64,000 bases of DNA from Amycolatopsis sp. DSM 110486 (GCF_019468465.1 NZ_CP080519.1:10471001-10535000); one strand, 5' to 3'. Counted from the stretch's first letter, positions 1 through 8,860 are shown. The notes: a model not told the origin generated them from the sequence alone. Program-made: numbers and translations.

Positions 1-265
1 CTACCCGGACACGGCCGACGCCCCGGTCGTCTGTGCGAACACCACGACCCAGTCCGACACCTACCAGCAGCGCGTGGAATGCCCCGGCTTCCCCGACGGC
101 ACCAGCGGCGGCCCGTGGGTCACGGCGGCCGACCCCGCGACCGGGCTCGGCACGGTGGTCGGCGTGATCGGCGGCTACGAGCAGGGCGGCGACACCGCGG
201 ACGTGTCCTACAGCGCGTACTTCGACGACGACATCCAGCGGCTCTACGACTCCGTCGCCGACTGA
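1..265 (+). CDS. Trypsin-like serine protease, C-terminal part (cut by window start)
   Basis: Reading frame 2 is open from the window edge to the TGA at 263-265. It encodes the last ~87 residues of a chymotrypsin-fold (S1) serine protease. The motif GTSGGPWV carries the catalytic serine in the usual GxSGGP setting, followed by a small-residue strand (GVIGGY) and a terminal helix (DDDIQRLYDSV), as in secreted actinobacterial trypsin-like proteases. Histidine and aspartate of the triad and any signal peptide lie outside the window. Family assignment is firm from the serine motif; substrate is unknown. Confidence 0.85.
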   Translation, partial: YPDTADAPVVCANTTTQSDTYQQRVECPGFPDGTSGGPWVTAADPATGLGTVVGVIGGYEQGGDTADVSYSAYFDDDIQRLYDSVAD

Positions 266-358
266 GCCCAGCAGGTAACAACCAGCACAGTCTCTTGTGA
301 GGACCGACTCCCGCCAGCTAGGTTGCCTTTGCCAACCGAGCTCGACGGGAGCCCGTCC

Positions 359-1765
359 ATGTCCCCAGCCCCGGTCCGTCCCGGCGCGGTCCTGCTCGTG
401 GTCTCGGCCGCGACGTTCCTGGCGAGCCTCGACCTGTTCATCGTCACGGTCGCGTTCCCGGCCATCCGCACGGCCTTCACCGGCGCCGACCTCGCGACGA
501 CGTCGTGGGTGCTCAACGGCTACACCGTGCTCTTCGCCGCCTTCCTCGCCCCGGCGGGCCGGCTGGCCGACCGCTACGGCCGCCGGCGGCTGTTCCTGCT
601 GGGCGTCGCGGTGTTCACCCTTGCCTCGGCCGCGTGCGCGGCGGCGACGTCGATCGAGCTGCTCGTGGCGTTCCGCGCGCTACAGGCGGTGGGCGCGGCG
701 CTGGTGATGCCGACCGCGCTGGCCCTGCTGCTCACCGCGTTCCCACCCCACCGGCGCTCGATGGCGGTCGGGGTGTGGGCGTCGATCGGCGCGGTGGCCG
801 CGGCGCTCGGTCCGCCGGTCGGCGGCCTGCTGGTGGAAGCGTCTTGGCGCTGGGTGTTCCTGGTGAACCTGCCGATCGGGGTGCTCACGCTCGTGTTCGG
901 CCCGCGGGTGCTGCGCGAAACTCGCGACGGCACCACCGGAGTGCCCGACTTCCTCGGCGCGCTCGGCCTGCTCGTCGGCGTCGGGGCGCTCGCGTACGCA
1001 CTGGTCGAGGCGCCCGACCGCGGCTGGGGTTCGCCGGCCGTGCTGATCGCGTTCGTCGTCGCCGCGGTGGCGCTGGCGTGGGTCCCGTGGCGCTCCGCGC
1101 GCCACGCCGTGCCGGTGCTCGACCTGCCGGCGCTGCGCGTGCCGACGCTGTGGCTGGCGTGCCTCGCGGTCGCCGTGTACTCGGCGGGCTTCGGCGCGAT
1201 GCTGTTCGGCAACGTGCTGTTCCTGACGTCGCAGTGGCACGACTCGATCCTCGTGGCGGGCTTGTCGCTGGCGCCCGGCCCGCTCGTGGTCGTGCCGATG
1301 TCGCAGCTCGCGGGCCGCCTCGCGCACCGCACGGGCCCCGGGCCGGTGATCGCGGCCGGCGGCCTGGCCATGGCGCTCGGCGTGACGGTGTGGCTGCTGC
1401 GCATGGGATCCGAACCGGCCTACCTGACGGCGATGCTGCCCGGGCAGCTCCTGACCGGCGCCGGCGTGGGCCTCACCATGCCGAGCGTCTCCGGCATCGT
1501 CGCCACGGTCCTGCCCGCGGCCCGCTGGGGCGCGGGTTCCTCGATGATCAACACCAGCCGCCAGATCGGCACGGTGCTCGGCACCGCCGTGCTCGTCGCG
1601 ATCTACGCCGGCACACAGGACCTCGCGGCCTTCCGGCGCGGCTGGCTGCTGATCCTCGGCACCGGCGTCGCGACGTCCTTGGCGGGCCTCGCGATCGCCA
1701 CCCGCCGACGCACGGACCACGTACCCGAGGGCGCGGCGGAGCCCACTCTCGCCACGCGAACTTGA
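359..1765 (+). CDS. MFS drug-efflux transporter, DHA2 (EmrB/QacA-like)
   Basis: 468-residue polytopic membrane protein with about 14 hydrophobic segments, the count expected for the DHA2 family of proton-driven drug exporters. Segment 1 (SAATFLASLDLFIVTVAFP) has the acidic residue typical of DHA2 helix 1, and the loop after helix 2 has the MFS signature GRLADRYGRRR. The ATG at 359 was preferred over the in-frame ATG at 323 because the 12 extra residues are hydrophilic and not family-like. No regulator is adjacent, so substrate and control cannot be told. A short DNA-ligase-like remnant follows. Confidence 0.9.
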   Translation: MSPAPVRPGAVLLVVSAATFLASLDLFIVTVAFPAIRTAFTGADLATTSWVLNGYTVLFAAFLAPAGRLADRYGRRRLFLLGVAVFTLASAACAAATSIELLVAFRALQAVGAALVMPTALALLLTAFPPHRRSMAVGVWASIGAVAAALGPPVGGLLVEASWRWVFLVNLPIGVLTLVFGPRVLRETRDGTTGVPDFLGALGLLVGVGALAYALVEAPDRGWGSPAVLIAFVVAAVALAWVPWRSARHAVPVLDLPALRVPTLWLACLAVAVYSAGFGAMLFGNVLFLTSQWHDSILVAGLSLAPGPLVVVPMSQLAGRLAHRTGPGPVIAAGGLAMALGVTVWLLRMGSEPAYLTAMLPGQLLTGAGVGLTMPSVSGIVATVLPAARWGAGSSMINTSRQIGTVLGTAVLVAIYAGTQDLAAFRRGWLLILGTGVATSLAGLAIATRRRTDHVPEGAAEPTLATRT

Positions 1766-1834
1766 CCTGGAGTGAGTTCCTAGCCTCGAAGCCATGATCG
1801 TGACACAACAGCTTCCCCGAGATCATGCGAGCAC

Positions 1835-1945
1835 GACGTCGCCCGGCTGCGCGACGTCGTGCTCGACGGGGAGATCGTCGCGCTGGACCTCGTCGTGGCT
1901 TACCAGAAGGTGACCGTGACGCTCGGCTGCGCAGGTGTTGGATAG
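1835..1945 (+). pseudogene. Possible ATP-dependent DNA ligase fragment
   Basis: A short stretch reads VARLRDVVLDGEIVALD before diverging and ending at TAG (1943-1945). LDGEIVAL is the segment just after the nucleotidyl-lysine region in LigD/LigC-type ATP-dependent DNA ligases. No start, lysine motif KYDG or downstream motifs are present, so at most this is a relic. The evidence is one motif, so confidence is low. Confidence 0.3.
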
Positions 1946-1980
1946 GCCTGGCCGGCGCATCAGGAGACGGGAGTTGTCCA

Positions 1981-2934
1981 TTGGGTGAGGTTCGTCGGGT
2001 CACTCTTGATCCCTCGCAGGTCAGGCCGGGATCGACGTTGAGGCCGATCGCGCGTTTTGTGGTGGAGCGCGACGGTGTGGAACAGGCGTCGGCGGTGTTG
2101 GGGCGGGCGGAGATCTTCGAGCGCGAGCCCCTCGAGTACGCGGTGGCTCGGCTGTCCTGGGCAGAGGGCGGGCTGGGTGCCGCACGGGCCGCGGTGACCG
2201 CAGCCGTGGACGCGGCTCCGCAGGGCGTCTCGGTCTACCTGCCCGTCGCGGTGAGCTCCGACCACGCCGCTCGCCGCGACGTCGCGCAGGCGTGCGGGTT
2301 CGAGTTGTTCCAGGAGAAAGAGGGCTTCCGGTGGGCCGATACCGGCCAAGCGCTGCCCGAGCCCGTCGGCCTGCGACTGGAGCCGATGTCGCGGATCGGG
2401 CAGGAGGCGTTCATATCCGTGATCGGGCGGTGCGTGGTCCAGACCCTGGACCGAACCGACGCCCTGGTGTTCGGCCGGCACCAGCCCCAGCAGTGGGTCA
2501 CCACGTTCCTGGACCACCACGCTTCTGCCGCGGACGCCCAGTCGTGGCTGTACGCCGAGACGACCGGCGGTGTGCCGGTCGGGTTCGTGGGCCTGGCCCA
2601 ACGGGAAGGTGATCCAGGGGTGGGCATGATCGTGCTCATCGGTGTCCTACCTGAGCAGCGCGGTCACCGCTACGTGGACCAACTCCTGCTCGCGGCCTAC
2701 CGCGCCGCCCGCGCGCGCGGCTTCGCGGCGGTGCAGTCCCTGGTCGATGTGGACAACCACCCGATGATGGCGGCGATGCTCCGCTCTGGCGCGGACCCCA
2801 ACGCCGATCCATGGCACAAATGGCTCTACACCACCTCGCTGCCGACGGCGAAGCCTTCGTCGCCGGCTCTCTGCTCTGAGGCGTCATCGCCGATAACTAC
2901 CGGCCCAGCCGCTTCGACGTCATCAGCGCCCTAA
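1981..2934 (+). CDS. GNAT-family N-acetyltransferase
   Basis: 317-residue protein starting at TTG 1981, with a GGAG motif about 8 bases upstream. The open frame continues further 5' but that part is Arg-rich and looks like out-of-frame sequence. The C-terminal half has a GNAT core: a beta-strand (VGFVGLAQ), the acetyl-CoA-binding region (IGVLPEQRGHRYVDQLL, a Q/RxxGxG/A-like loop) and a following helix (AAYRAARARGF). The N-terminal half may be a second degenerate GNAT-like domain. Substrate unknown. The last ~25 residues are low-complexity and may be a tail acquired by stop loss. Confidence 0.75.
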   Translation: MGEVRRVTLDPSQVRPGSTLRPIARFVVERDGVEQASAVLGRAEIFEREPLEYAVARLSWAEGGLGAARAAVTAAVDAAPQGVSVYLPVAVSSDHAARRDVAQACGFELFQEKEGFRWADTGQALPEPVGLRLEPMSRIGQEAFISVIGRCVVQTLDRTDALVFGRHQPQQWVTTFLDHHASAADAQSWLYAETTGGVPVGFVGLAQREGDPGVGMIVLIGVLPEQRGHRYVDQLLLAAYRAARARGFAAVQSLVDVDNHPMMAAMLRSGADPNADPWHKWLYTTSLPTAKPSSPALCSEASSPITTGPAASTSSAP

Positions 2935-3062
2935 TCCGCCTCGCCGGCATCGCCGTCATCATGTGCGCCCGCGCGGCTGAATCCAGGAAACACCCGAGGT
3001 CCGCGTCGCGCTGGATACGCTATGGCGGCGCAGTAGATCGGGAGCGCGAAGTCGGGGGTGCC

Positions 3063-3616
3063 ATGAGTCGGCCGTTGCTGTTCCTCGACGTCGACGGACC
3101 CCTGAGCCCGTATGCGGCCAAGCCCGAGAAGTGCCCCGAGGGCTACATCACCCTCCACGTGCCGCAGGAGGGTGGGCCAGTTGGAGAACCCAGAAGACTG
3201 GGACCCACATGAGGCCACCGCGGCTATGGCTCAACCCTGATCACGGGCGAGCGCTGCTTGCTCTCGACTACGACATCTGCTGGGCCACAACTTGGATGAG
3301 TGACGCGAACAAGTGGATCGGACGTGTGCTTGGTCTACCTGAGTTGCCATTCGTCGACTTCGGCAAGGCCCTGCTCAACGAGCGCGCTGACGGCGTTCAT
3401 TGGAAGTCCGAGCCGTTGGTCGCCTACGCTGACGGCCGGCCGTTCGCTTGGGTGGACGACGAGCAGGGCGACGCGGATCATGCATACGTGGCTGCCAACC
3501 ACCGCGCACCCGCCTTGCTCCACCACGTCAATCCGCGGATCGGTCTGCGGAACAACGACTTCGCTGGCCTGGCAGCCTTCGCAGCATCCATCGACACGTC
3601 GACGGGGACTCTCTGA
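3063..3616 (+). pseudogene. HAD-superfamily hydrolase-like gene, frameshifted
   Basis: Two adjacent frames together give one HAD-like protein. From ATG 3063 the first frame reads MSRPLLFLDVDGPLSPYA, where DVDGP is HAD motif I (nucleophile and acid/base aspartates), and stops at 3212. The frame one base back continues with RLWLNPDHG, LLALDYDICWATTW, FAWVDDEQ and ends at TGA 3616. Actinobacterial relatives of about 180 aa have these segments in one frame, so a single base seems lost between ~3165 and 3200. Either the gene is dead or the consensus has an error here. Biological role of the family is not known to me. Confidence 0.75.
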
Positions 3617-3639
3617 GCGGCTAGCAGCCAGCATTGGTT

Positions 3640-3823
3640 CAGAGAAGCCTGCATACGCCACCCAAGCCTGCGGCCAGGTGTATTTGGCCAGCACGTACGT
3701 CCTGGTGCAGCCGTCCCCGCTCGGCCGGGCCGCACGCATGCCCTGGATCGCGAGGAAAGTCGCTTCGTCCACGAGAGCCGGATGGGTGACCTGCTCCGAC
3801 TCTGCTCCACCTCCTGCCGTCAT
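3640..3823 (-). pseudogene. Serine recombinase fragment
   Basis: On the minus strand the frame entering at 3823 reads THPALVDEATFLAIQGMRAA followed by RPSGDGCTRTYVLA. This matches the segment of large serine recombinases just before the zinc-ribbon domain (HPALVSEADFxAAQ...TRxYxLAGLL). The expected next part (LVCGVCGRR zinc ribbon) is missing and the catalytic N-terminal domain is absent. It is a dead remnant of an integrase-type element, consistent with the broken genes around it. Nothing else with gene-like features is seen between 3617 and 4218 apart from the 142-bp repeat. Confidence 0.6.
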
Positions 3824-4014
3824 CGTCGACGTGGCACGCGGTGGTCGGTCGGAGCGGTTGTTCTGGTGCCGTATCGATTTCGAGGACGCACGCAGCCCAG
3901 CCGATCGGCAACCTGCGCCGGTGTTGCCAAATCCTTCATCGGCTCACCTTGTGGACGTGCCGCCATTCCGCCCCGAAACTCGGGGCATCGCCGAAGAAAC
4001 CGCAAGCACGCCAA

Positions 4015-4156
4015 GGCGGATGCTCTTTTGTTCACCTACATGCGACCTGGGCGAACCCGGCCCAGCCGTCCCGACCCGTCCCAGCAATGGCACACCTCAC
4101 GCGCACGCTCCTGCTCCGAAAACATCGGTCGGGACAGGTGGGCATGTCCCCTGCAC
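4015..4156. repeat. 142-bp direct repeat, copy A
   Basis: This segment recurs in the same orientation at 5905-6046 with roughly 80% identity by eye and only small indels. Shared anchors are TCTTTTGTTCACCTACATG, CCGTCCCAGCAA, GGCACACCTCACG and GGACAGGTGGG. It lies at the 3' side of the AraC gene, next to the recombinase fragment. No open frame is shared convincingly between the copies. It could be a small non-autonomous mobile element or a duplicated relic. Confidence 0.7.
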
Positions 4157-4218
4157 CATCCACCTGCCGCCCGCACGCGCGCCGGGACGCGACCCACACT
4201 CAAATCCGGGGAGGCGGA

Positions 4219-4962
4219 CTAATACCTCTGCGCGTACCAGGTCGGTGGCTCGCCGAACATGCTCTTGAAGTCGCGGATGAAGTGGCCCTGGTCGGCGTAG
4301 CCGAGATCCGCCGCCAGCGCGGCCCAGTCGATCGCCCCGCCGGCGGCCATGCGTGCGGTCACCTCGTGCAGGCGGTAGCGGCGGATCACCCACTTGGGCC
4401 CGATGCCGACGTACTCCGCGAACAGCCGTTGTAGCCCCCGCATGCTCAGCCCAAGCTCGTCGGCGAGGCGTTCGACCCTGGTCACGGCCTTGTCCTTGGC
4501 GATCAGCTCGACTGCGGCCACCGCCTGGCGCACCCGGGGATCGTCGTCCGGCAGGTGTTTCAGCAGGAACGCATCCACGGTCGGCACGTCGAGCGTCGTG
4601 GGCAGATCCGGGCCGAACACCTCGGTCGCCGGGACGACGCGGTCGGTGATCGTCGAAACGGAGGCACCGAGGAACGAGCGGAAGCAGCCCGCCCGGAACG
4701 CGACGCCGAAGACGTGGTCGCGGCCCCCTAGGACCTTGATCCGGTAGCCGCTGCACACGCCGTTGACATCCGCGCGGCCGCCGCCGAACGACAGGTGCAC
4801 GTTCGGGTACGGCACGATCTTCTGCCGGTAGGGCTCGGCGTAGTCCCAGCGAGCCTCCCAGTACCGCTCCACCCATGGCGCGAGCGCCGGCGACGGGTCG
4901 TGGAACGCGTGGCGCTGATACGTGGTCCACCCACTCCGCAGCTCACGAACATCCCGCTCCAC
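4219..4962 (-). CDS. AraC-family transcriptional regulator
   Basis: 247-residue regulator. The C-terminal third has the double helix-turn-helix typical of AraC proteins: VERLADELGLSMRGLQRLF (first HTH, about residues 155-175) and LAADLGYADQGHFIRDFKSM (second HTH) followed by the PTWYAQRY end. The N-terminal part resembles the DUF6597-type sensor domain (YEPRQKIVP-like, FGVAFRAGCFRSFLG). GTG at 4962 is the only reasonable start, since upstream codons run into the divergent gene. It is divergent from the DinB-like gene starting 65 bases away and may control it. The effector is unknown. Confidence 0.88.
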   Translation of the reverse strand: MERDVRELRSGWTTYQRHAFHDPSPALAPWVERYWEARWDYAEPYRQKIVPYPNVHLSFGGGRADVNGVCSGYRIKVLGGRDHVFGVAFRAGCFRSFLGASVSTITDRVVPATEVFGPDLPTTLDVPTVDAFLLKHLPDDDPRVRQAVAAVELIAKDKAVTRVERLADELGLSMRGLQRLFAEYVGIGPKWVIRRYRLHEVTARMAAGGAIDWAALAADLGYADQGHFIRDFKSMFGEPPTWYAQRY

Positions 4963-5026
4963 AAGGCAGAGTGTATGTCGCCTTTGTTCAATACCCCTCC
5001 GGCCCGCGCCGCCTACCGTCGCCGCC

Positions 5027-5596
5027 ATGTCACAACTATCCAACGCGGCCGAGGCCATGGCCGCGGTCGCCCGCACCATCACCGACGACCAGCTCTCCAA
5101 CAAGACTCCGTGCACGGAATACGACGTGCGGGCACTGGTCAACCACCTCCTGTTCTGGGGCCCGTCGCTCGCCGGCGCCGGCCGCAAGGAGTCCGTTCCG
5201 CAGCCGGCGGCCGCCGAGTCCGATGTGGACCTGGCTGCCGGCGACTGGCGCGGCCGCCTGCTCGCCCTGCTGGACGACATCACATCGTCGTGGGCGCCGC
5301 CGAGCGCCTGGGCGGGCGAGACGAGCATGGGCACTCCGCACACGCTGCCCGCGCCCGTCATGGGCGACATGATCGTCGGCGAGCTGGCCCTGCACGGCTG
5401 GGACCTGGCGGCCGCGACCGGGCAGCGGCTGGAACTGCCCGCCGACCTGCTGGCGCACCTGCACGACACGGTGTTCGCCGGCGTGGAGCAGGGGCGGGAG
5501 ATGGGCATGTACGGACCGGAGGTCGCCGTGCCGGCCGACGCACCCACCTTGGACCGCATCCTCGGCCTGACCGGCCGTGATCCCGCCTGGACGTAG
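5027..5596 (+). CDS. TIGR03086-family (DinB/maleylpyruvate isomerase-like) protein
   Basis: 189-residue protein. The opening MSQLSNAAEAMAAVARTI with TPCTEYDVRALVNHLL is the N-terminal four-helix DinB/MDMPI fold; the H in VNHLL and the later ELALHGWDLAAATG histidine are the expected metal-ligand positions. Family members are mycothiol-linked or uncharacterised thiol-dependent enzymes in actinobacteria. It is divergent from the AraC regulator at 4962, a common pairing, and lies between the two 142-bp repeats. No substrate can be assigned. Confidence 0.85.
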   Translation: MSQLSNAAEAMAAVARTITDDQLSNKTPCTEYDVRALVNHLLFWGPSLAGAGRKESVPQPAAAESDVDLAAGDWRGRLLALLDDITSSWAPPSAWAGETSMGTPHTLPAPVMGDMIVGELALHGWDLAAATGQRLELPADLLAHLHDTVFAGVEQGREMGMYGPEVAVPADAPTLDRILGLTGRDPAWT

Positions 5597-5737
5597 TCTC
5601 CGACTGGTGATGTCGGCAACATCTGGCGCGAGCTGTCGAAGCGTGGTGCGGTGGCTTCGACGTCCCGGCCGAAAGTAACCGAGCAAAGAGACAAAGGCCG
5701 ACATCGACGCGATGGCCGGCGGTCAGTGCGTAGCGAA

Positions 5738-5839
5738 GTCACCGCGGACGGATACTTCTACGCCTTCGCCAATGATGCCTGGGGCTTCCCCGACCGGAAC
5801 CAAGACAGCGTCACACTCACCATCGGCCGGCTCAACTGA
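5738..5839 (+). pseudogene. C-terminal fragment resembling a LecA/PA-IL-like fold
   Basis: The last 33 codons of an open frame read DGYFYAFANDAWGFPDRN then DSVTLTIGRLN and stop at 5839. The pattern F-x-NDA-x-GF-x-x-N-x-x-S-V-x-L-x-I matches the final strands of PA-IL-like galactose-binding domains (YNDVPGTYGNNSGSFSV in LecA). No start or N-terminal domain precedes it. The rest of 5597-6147 holds only repeat copy B. The fold assignment rests on pattern memory and is tentative. Confidence 0.4.
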
Positions 5840-5904
5840 CCACGGCCTGGATCCAGAAGAAGTCGAGATGTGCGGAATCCCCGTGTGCATGACACGACCG
5901 CCGA

Positions 5905-6046
5905 GGCGGATGGTCTTTTGTTCACCTACATGTGACGTAGAGAACGTGGCCCAGCCATCCCGATCCGTCCCAGCAACGGCACACCTCACGCTCACGCTCT
6001 AGCTGCGAAAACATTGGTCAGGACAGGTGGGACACGTCCCTGCAAC
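5905..6046. repeat. 142-bp direct repeat, copy B
   Basis: Second copy of the segment at 4015-4156, in the same orientation, start-to-start distance 1890 bp. The two copies bracket the AraC regulator, the TIGR03086 gene and the LecA-like fragment. No terminal inverted repeats or target-site duplications could be assigned by eye. Confidence 0.7.
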
Positions 6047-6147
6047 CCCGTCCCAGCTGTCCCTGACAGCCGGTCAAACGCCTCTTTCGTGACGTGTCCG
6101 GCTGGCATTTCGACGCCTGCTACCGGAGGGCCGAACAGGTGTGGTGG

Positions 6148-6789
6148 TCACTTGCTCTCCAGCCGACCGATCGCGTCGAGGCGCGCGAACGCGGCCGCTG
6201 CCGCCGGCCACGCCGAGGTGTCGGACGTGAGGGCGTCGCGCAGGAATGCCCAGCTCATCCGCTGGATCACGGCCACGCGTTCCGGGTCCTCGTCGGTGGT
6301 CTCGACGGTGTCGTAGCCGGTGACGCCGCCGAGCATGTGCTCGCCCCCGTGCAGGGTGAGCAGCGACTTCGGTCCGGGTGCTTGGTGGTAGGCGTCGGCG
6401 TGGTAGCCCGGCCCTCGGTCGGTGAGCTCGGGCGAGTCGTCCCGGTCGCCGACGATCACGAGCGTGGGCGTCGTCATTTTCTCGAACCCGGCCGTCCGCA
6501 GTGCGGTGAACCGCTTCGCCATGTCCGTGAGGTGATCGTCCCCGGCGCCTGTCGATGCGAGGAGGACGCCCGCCTTGACCCGGTCGTCGAACGCGCGGAC
6601 GGTGTCGCCGTCCTCCACCACGTGTGCGCCGAGGAGCATACTCGCCGTCTGCCCGCCCATCGAGTGCCCGGCGACGGCGACCCGGCCGCGGTCGACGCGC
6701 CCGGCGAGCCCCGGTACGGCGGCCCCGACGAGGTCGAAGTGGTCCAGGATGGCGCGGCGCACAACTGCTGGAACGACTGGAGTCGTCAC
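6148..6789 (-). CDS. Alpha/beta hydrolase (chlorophyllase-like), 5'-truncated
   Basis: 213-residue open frame with the nucleophile elbow GHSMGG (about residue 42) and a later acid/histidine region (VGDRDDSPE; LHGGEHMLGG). Relatives run to ~290 aa and carry an oxyanion-loop N-terminal half of about 75-80 residues before ILDHF. Here that part is missing: upstream of ~6765 the DNA is instead the tail of a TetR gene on the opposite strand. The first ~10 residues (MTTPVVPAVVRR) are therefore antisense TetR sequence. Protein is probably non-functional, although the catalytic triad survives. Confidence 0.6.
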   Translation of the reverse strand: MTTPVVPAVVRRAILDHFDLVGAAVPGLAGRVDRGRVAVAGHSMGGQTASMLLGAHVVEDGDTVRAFDDRVKAGVLLASTGAGDDHLTDMAKRFTALRTAGFEKMTTPTLVIVGDRDDSPELTDRGPGYHADAYHQAPGPKSLLTLHGGEHMLGGVTGYDTVETTDEDPERVAVIQRMSWAFLRDALTSDTSAWPAAAAAFARLDAIGRLESK

Positions 6790-7013
6790 TCGACGAGCTT
6801 TTGCAGGGCGCGCGAGTCACGGGGGCGATGGGGGACGGAGCGAGCGCGATGGATCTCCTGCGCGCGGTCGCACACCTGTGCACGCCCGGCCCGTCGCACA
6901 TCGACTACACCCGGCGCATGATCACGCTATTGCTCACCGGACTGCGGCAGGACCCGGCGACACAACGGGCTAAAAGGACTACCCCTGAGCGTCACCGACG
7001 TACCCGCGATTGA
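6765..7013 (+). pseudogene. TetR-family regulator, C-terminal fragment
   Basis: Reading in frame from 6765: LLERLESSLDELLQGARVTG, AVAHLCTPG, YTRRMITLLLTGLRQ. This is the typical ligand-domain end of TetR regulators (RxxGAVRxDV..DVLxxV..LC...ARRMxxLLLDGLR). The DNA-binding N-terminus is gone, and the fragment abuts, head to head, the equally 5'-truncated hydrolase. One deletion spanning the former shared promoter would explain both losses. Confidence 0.6.
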
Positions 7014-7126
7014 CCACCGACGCCTCGACCGCCGCCCTTCCTTCGACGGAACCGCAGCAGTCCGGGCGCAGCGCAAGGCTTGCCGCGAGTACGCGAACCG
7101 CTTCCGGCCCTGTCGAGTCAGTCGAC

Positions 7127-7453
7127 ATGATCGAACCGCGCGACTTCGCGCGGCCCTGCTCTCAGAAACGATCGTTCGCGAGAAACACGTGGCTGATCAG
7201 CGACGAATTTTTGGACGATAGCGATACCGCCGGTATCGTTTACTCGAGAGAAAGGTGGTCTCTCACGGAAAATCCAGAAGCTGACCTAGCAGGAATGTAC
7301 CCGAAGTTATCCGAATGGAACAAAACGAGTACTCCTCTGATAATTAAATTGAGCGAAGAATACGGCGTGCCCGCCGGCCGCCGCTACGGCTTCCAACACG
7401 GCACCGTCACTTGGACCAGCGCCAGCGGAACCACCCAAATCACCTACAACTGA
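7127..7453 (+). CDS. Small LGFP-repeat-like protein or fragment
   Basis: 108 residues from ATG 7127 to TGA 7453. The end, EYGVPAGRRYGFQHGTVTWTS, looks like a half LGFP repeat, found at the C-termini of actinobacterial cell-wall hydrolases and esterases (GxPxG..x..F..G.I.W). The preceding part (NTWLISDEFLDDSD...NPEADLAGMYPKLSEWN) is unrecognised and clearly lower in GC than its surroundings, with A/T third positions near 7195-7350, suggesting transferred DNA. No signal peptide is visible, so it may be a fragment of a larger secreted protein. Confidence 0.4.
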   Translation: MIEPRDFARPCSQKRSFARNTWLISDEFLDDSDTAGIVYSRERWSLTENPEADLAGMYPKLSEWNKTSTPLIIKLSEEYGVPAGRRYGFQHGTVTWTSASGTTQITYN

Positions 7454-7499
7454 CCCTCGCACTGCCGAAAAGAGCCTGCCCCGGAGCACCCCGGTGTGC

Positions 7500-7654
7500 A
7501 GAAGAACATTCAACGCGCCAGCAGCCATGTCCAGGATGAGCTTGCGTTCGGTGATCTTCAGCTTCCCGGAGCGCATATCCTCGAACACCCGCACGCAGAC
7601 CGGACCGAGCGCGTCCCGGCTGGTCGATACCTCGGTCAGCATCGACGAGGTCAT
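7500..7654 (-). pseudogene. Unidentified coding remnant
   Basis: Minus-strand frame entering at ATG 7654 gives about 50 residues with good coding character: MLTEVSTSRDALGPVCVRVF, EDMRSGKLKITERKLILDMA, AGALNVLLHTG. Codon third positions are GC-rich and the helix pattern is amphipathic, then it degrades. It has some resemblance to a regulator ligand-binding domain, but no family can be named. The rest of 7454-7827 shows nothing else besides the lipoprotein ribosome-binding site. Confidence 0.3.
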
Positions 7655-7827
7655 GAGGTGTAAGCCCGGCCAGGTCCGGTCGGGCTTGGAGCTGCCGTAT
7701 TGCCGGGAATCCAACGATCTGGGCGTCTTCGGGTCGAATGGCGCCCCGAATCGTGACCGAAACGGCGTAACCGCTAGCCCAATCCGGCGATAGTGCGGGT
7801 GAACCAATAACCTCCCAGGGGGACTGC

Positions 7828-8714
7828 ATGCGCAAGACCACTTTCGTCGTCGCCGGAGGCGCCGCGCTGGCGCTCGTGCTGACAGGCTGTGGTGCCAAGA
7901 GCCAGACCGGGACGGCATCGGCCCCCGGCGACAAGCCGGAGCTGGGGCTCGCCGCACCGTTCAAGAACGTGCTGGAGCTGGTAACCGCCTCGAAGCAGGG
8001 CACGCAGAAGTCAAAGTCGGCGAAGGTCTCGATGGAGATGAACGCGGGAGGCAAGACGGTCACGGCTCAGGCGACTACTTGTTCCAGCCGGGCAACATCG
8101 AGCTTTCGCTGACTGAGACCGTCGAAGGCCAGCAGGTCGAGGTGCGGGCCGTCGACAAGAGCCTGTACCTGAAAATTCCCCCGGGTGAGGCGAGCCAGAT
8201 CGGCACCGACAAGCCGTGGATCAAGATCACGCCAGGTGCGAGCGACCCGCTTTCGCAGGCGATGTCGGGCACCTTGGGTTCGACCTCCCAGGCGAGCGAC
8301 CCGACCGAGCTGCTCGACCGCATCGCAGAAGCCGGCCAGATCCTCAGCTCCGACCAGACCACTCTGGACGGCGAGAAAGTGAACCACTACAAAATGGACC
8401 TCGATCTCGACAAGGCGCTGGACCAGTTCACCGTGTCGATGCCGGCCGCGGCCAGGGCCAAGGTCGACCAGCAGCTCAAGGGCAAGCACGTCATGCTCCC
8501 CGCCGAGCTCTGGGTGGACAAGAACCAGCTCCCGCGGGAGATCACCTTCGACGAGACCGCGCTGATGCAGGCCGCGGGTGCTGGCGCGGGCACAACCGGC
8601 ATAGGCAAGGTCACGCTCAAGTACAGCGACTGGGGCGCCCCCGTCACCATCACGGCTCCGCCGGCCGACCAGGTCACGGACATGAGCGAGATCGTGAAGA
8701 AGCTGGGCGGCTGA
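7828..8714 (+). pseudogene. LppX/LprG-like lipoprotein, single-base frameshift
   Basis: From ATG 7828 (RBS AGGGGGA) the frame reads MRKTTFVVAGGAALALVLTG then C-G-A, a classic lipobox (LTGC) with the cysteine at residue 21. At about 8068 the reading leaves frame (KTVTAQ then nonsense, stop 8112). The frame one base back continues with GDYLFQPGNIELSLTE to TGA 8714 and contains AELWVDKNQLPREITFD, typical of LppX/LprAFG or related mycolata lipoproteins. Restoring one G in CAGG(G)CGAC rejoins them into about 295 aa. Everything else looks intact, so a recent mutation or consensus error is equally likely. Confidence 0.8.
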
Positions 8715-8728
8715 CCACTTCCATCGCC

Positions 8729-8766
8729 GCGAAGGGCGCCTCGACCACCGTCGAGGCGCCCTTCGC
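8729..8766 (+). terminator. Strong hairpin terminator after the lipoprotein
   Basis: A 17-bp perfect stem (left arm 8729-8745, right arm 8750-8766, core GGGCGCCTCGAC / GTCGAGGCGCCC) with loop CACC lies 15 bases after the lipoprotein stop. No U-run follows, which is usual for GC-rich actinobacterial terminators. Confidence 0.85.
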
Positions 8767-8860
8767 ACTACTGCCGGCAGTACCGCCCGCGGGGATAGAC
8801 CAGAACCTCTCCTCCTTTTTTGCCTGGTCGAGAAGCTGGAAACCAGGCTCGGCCAGCACT

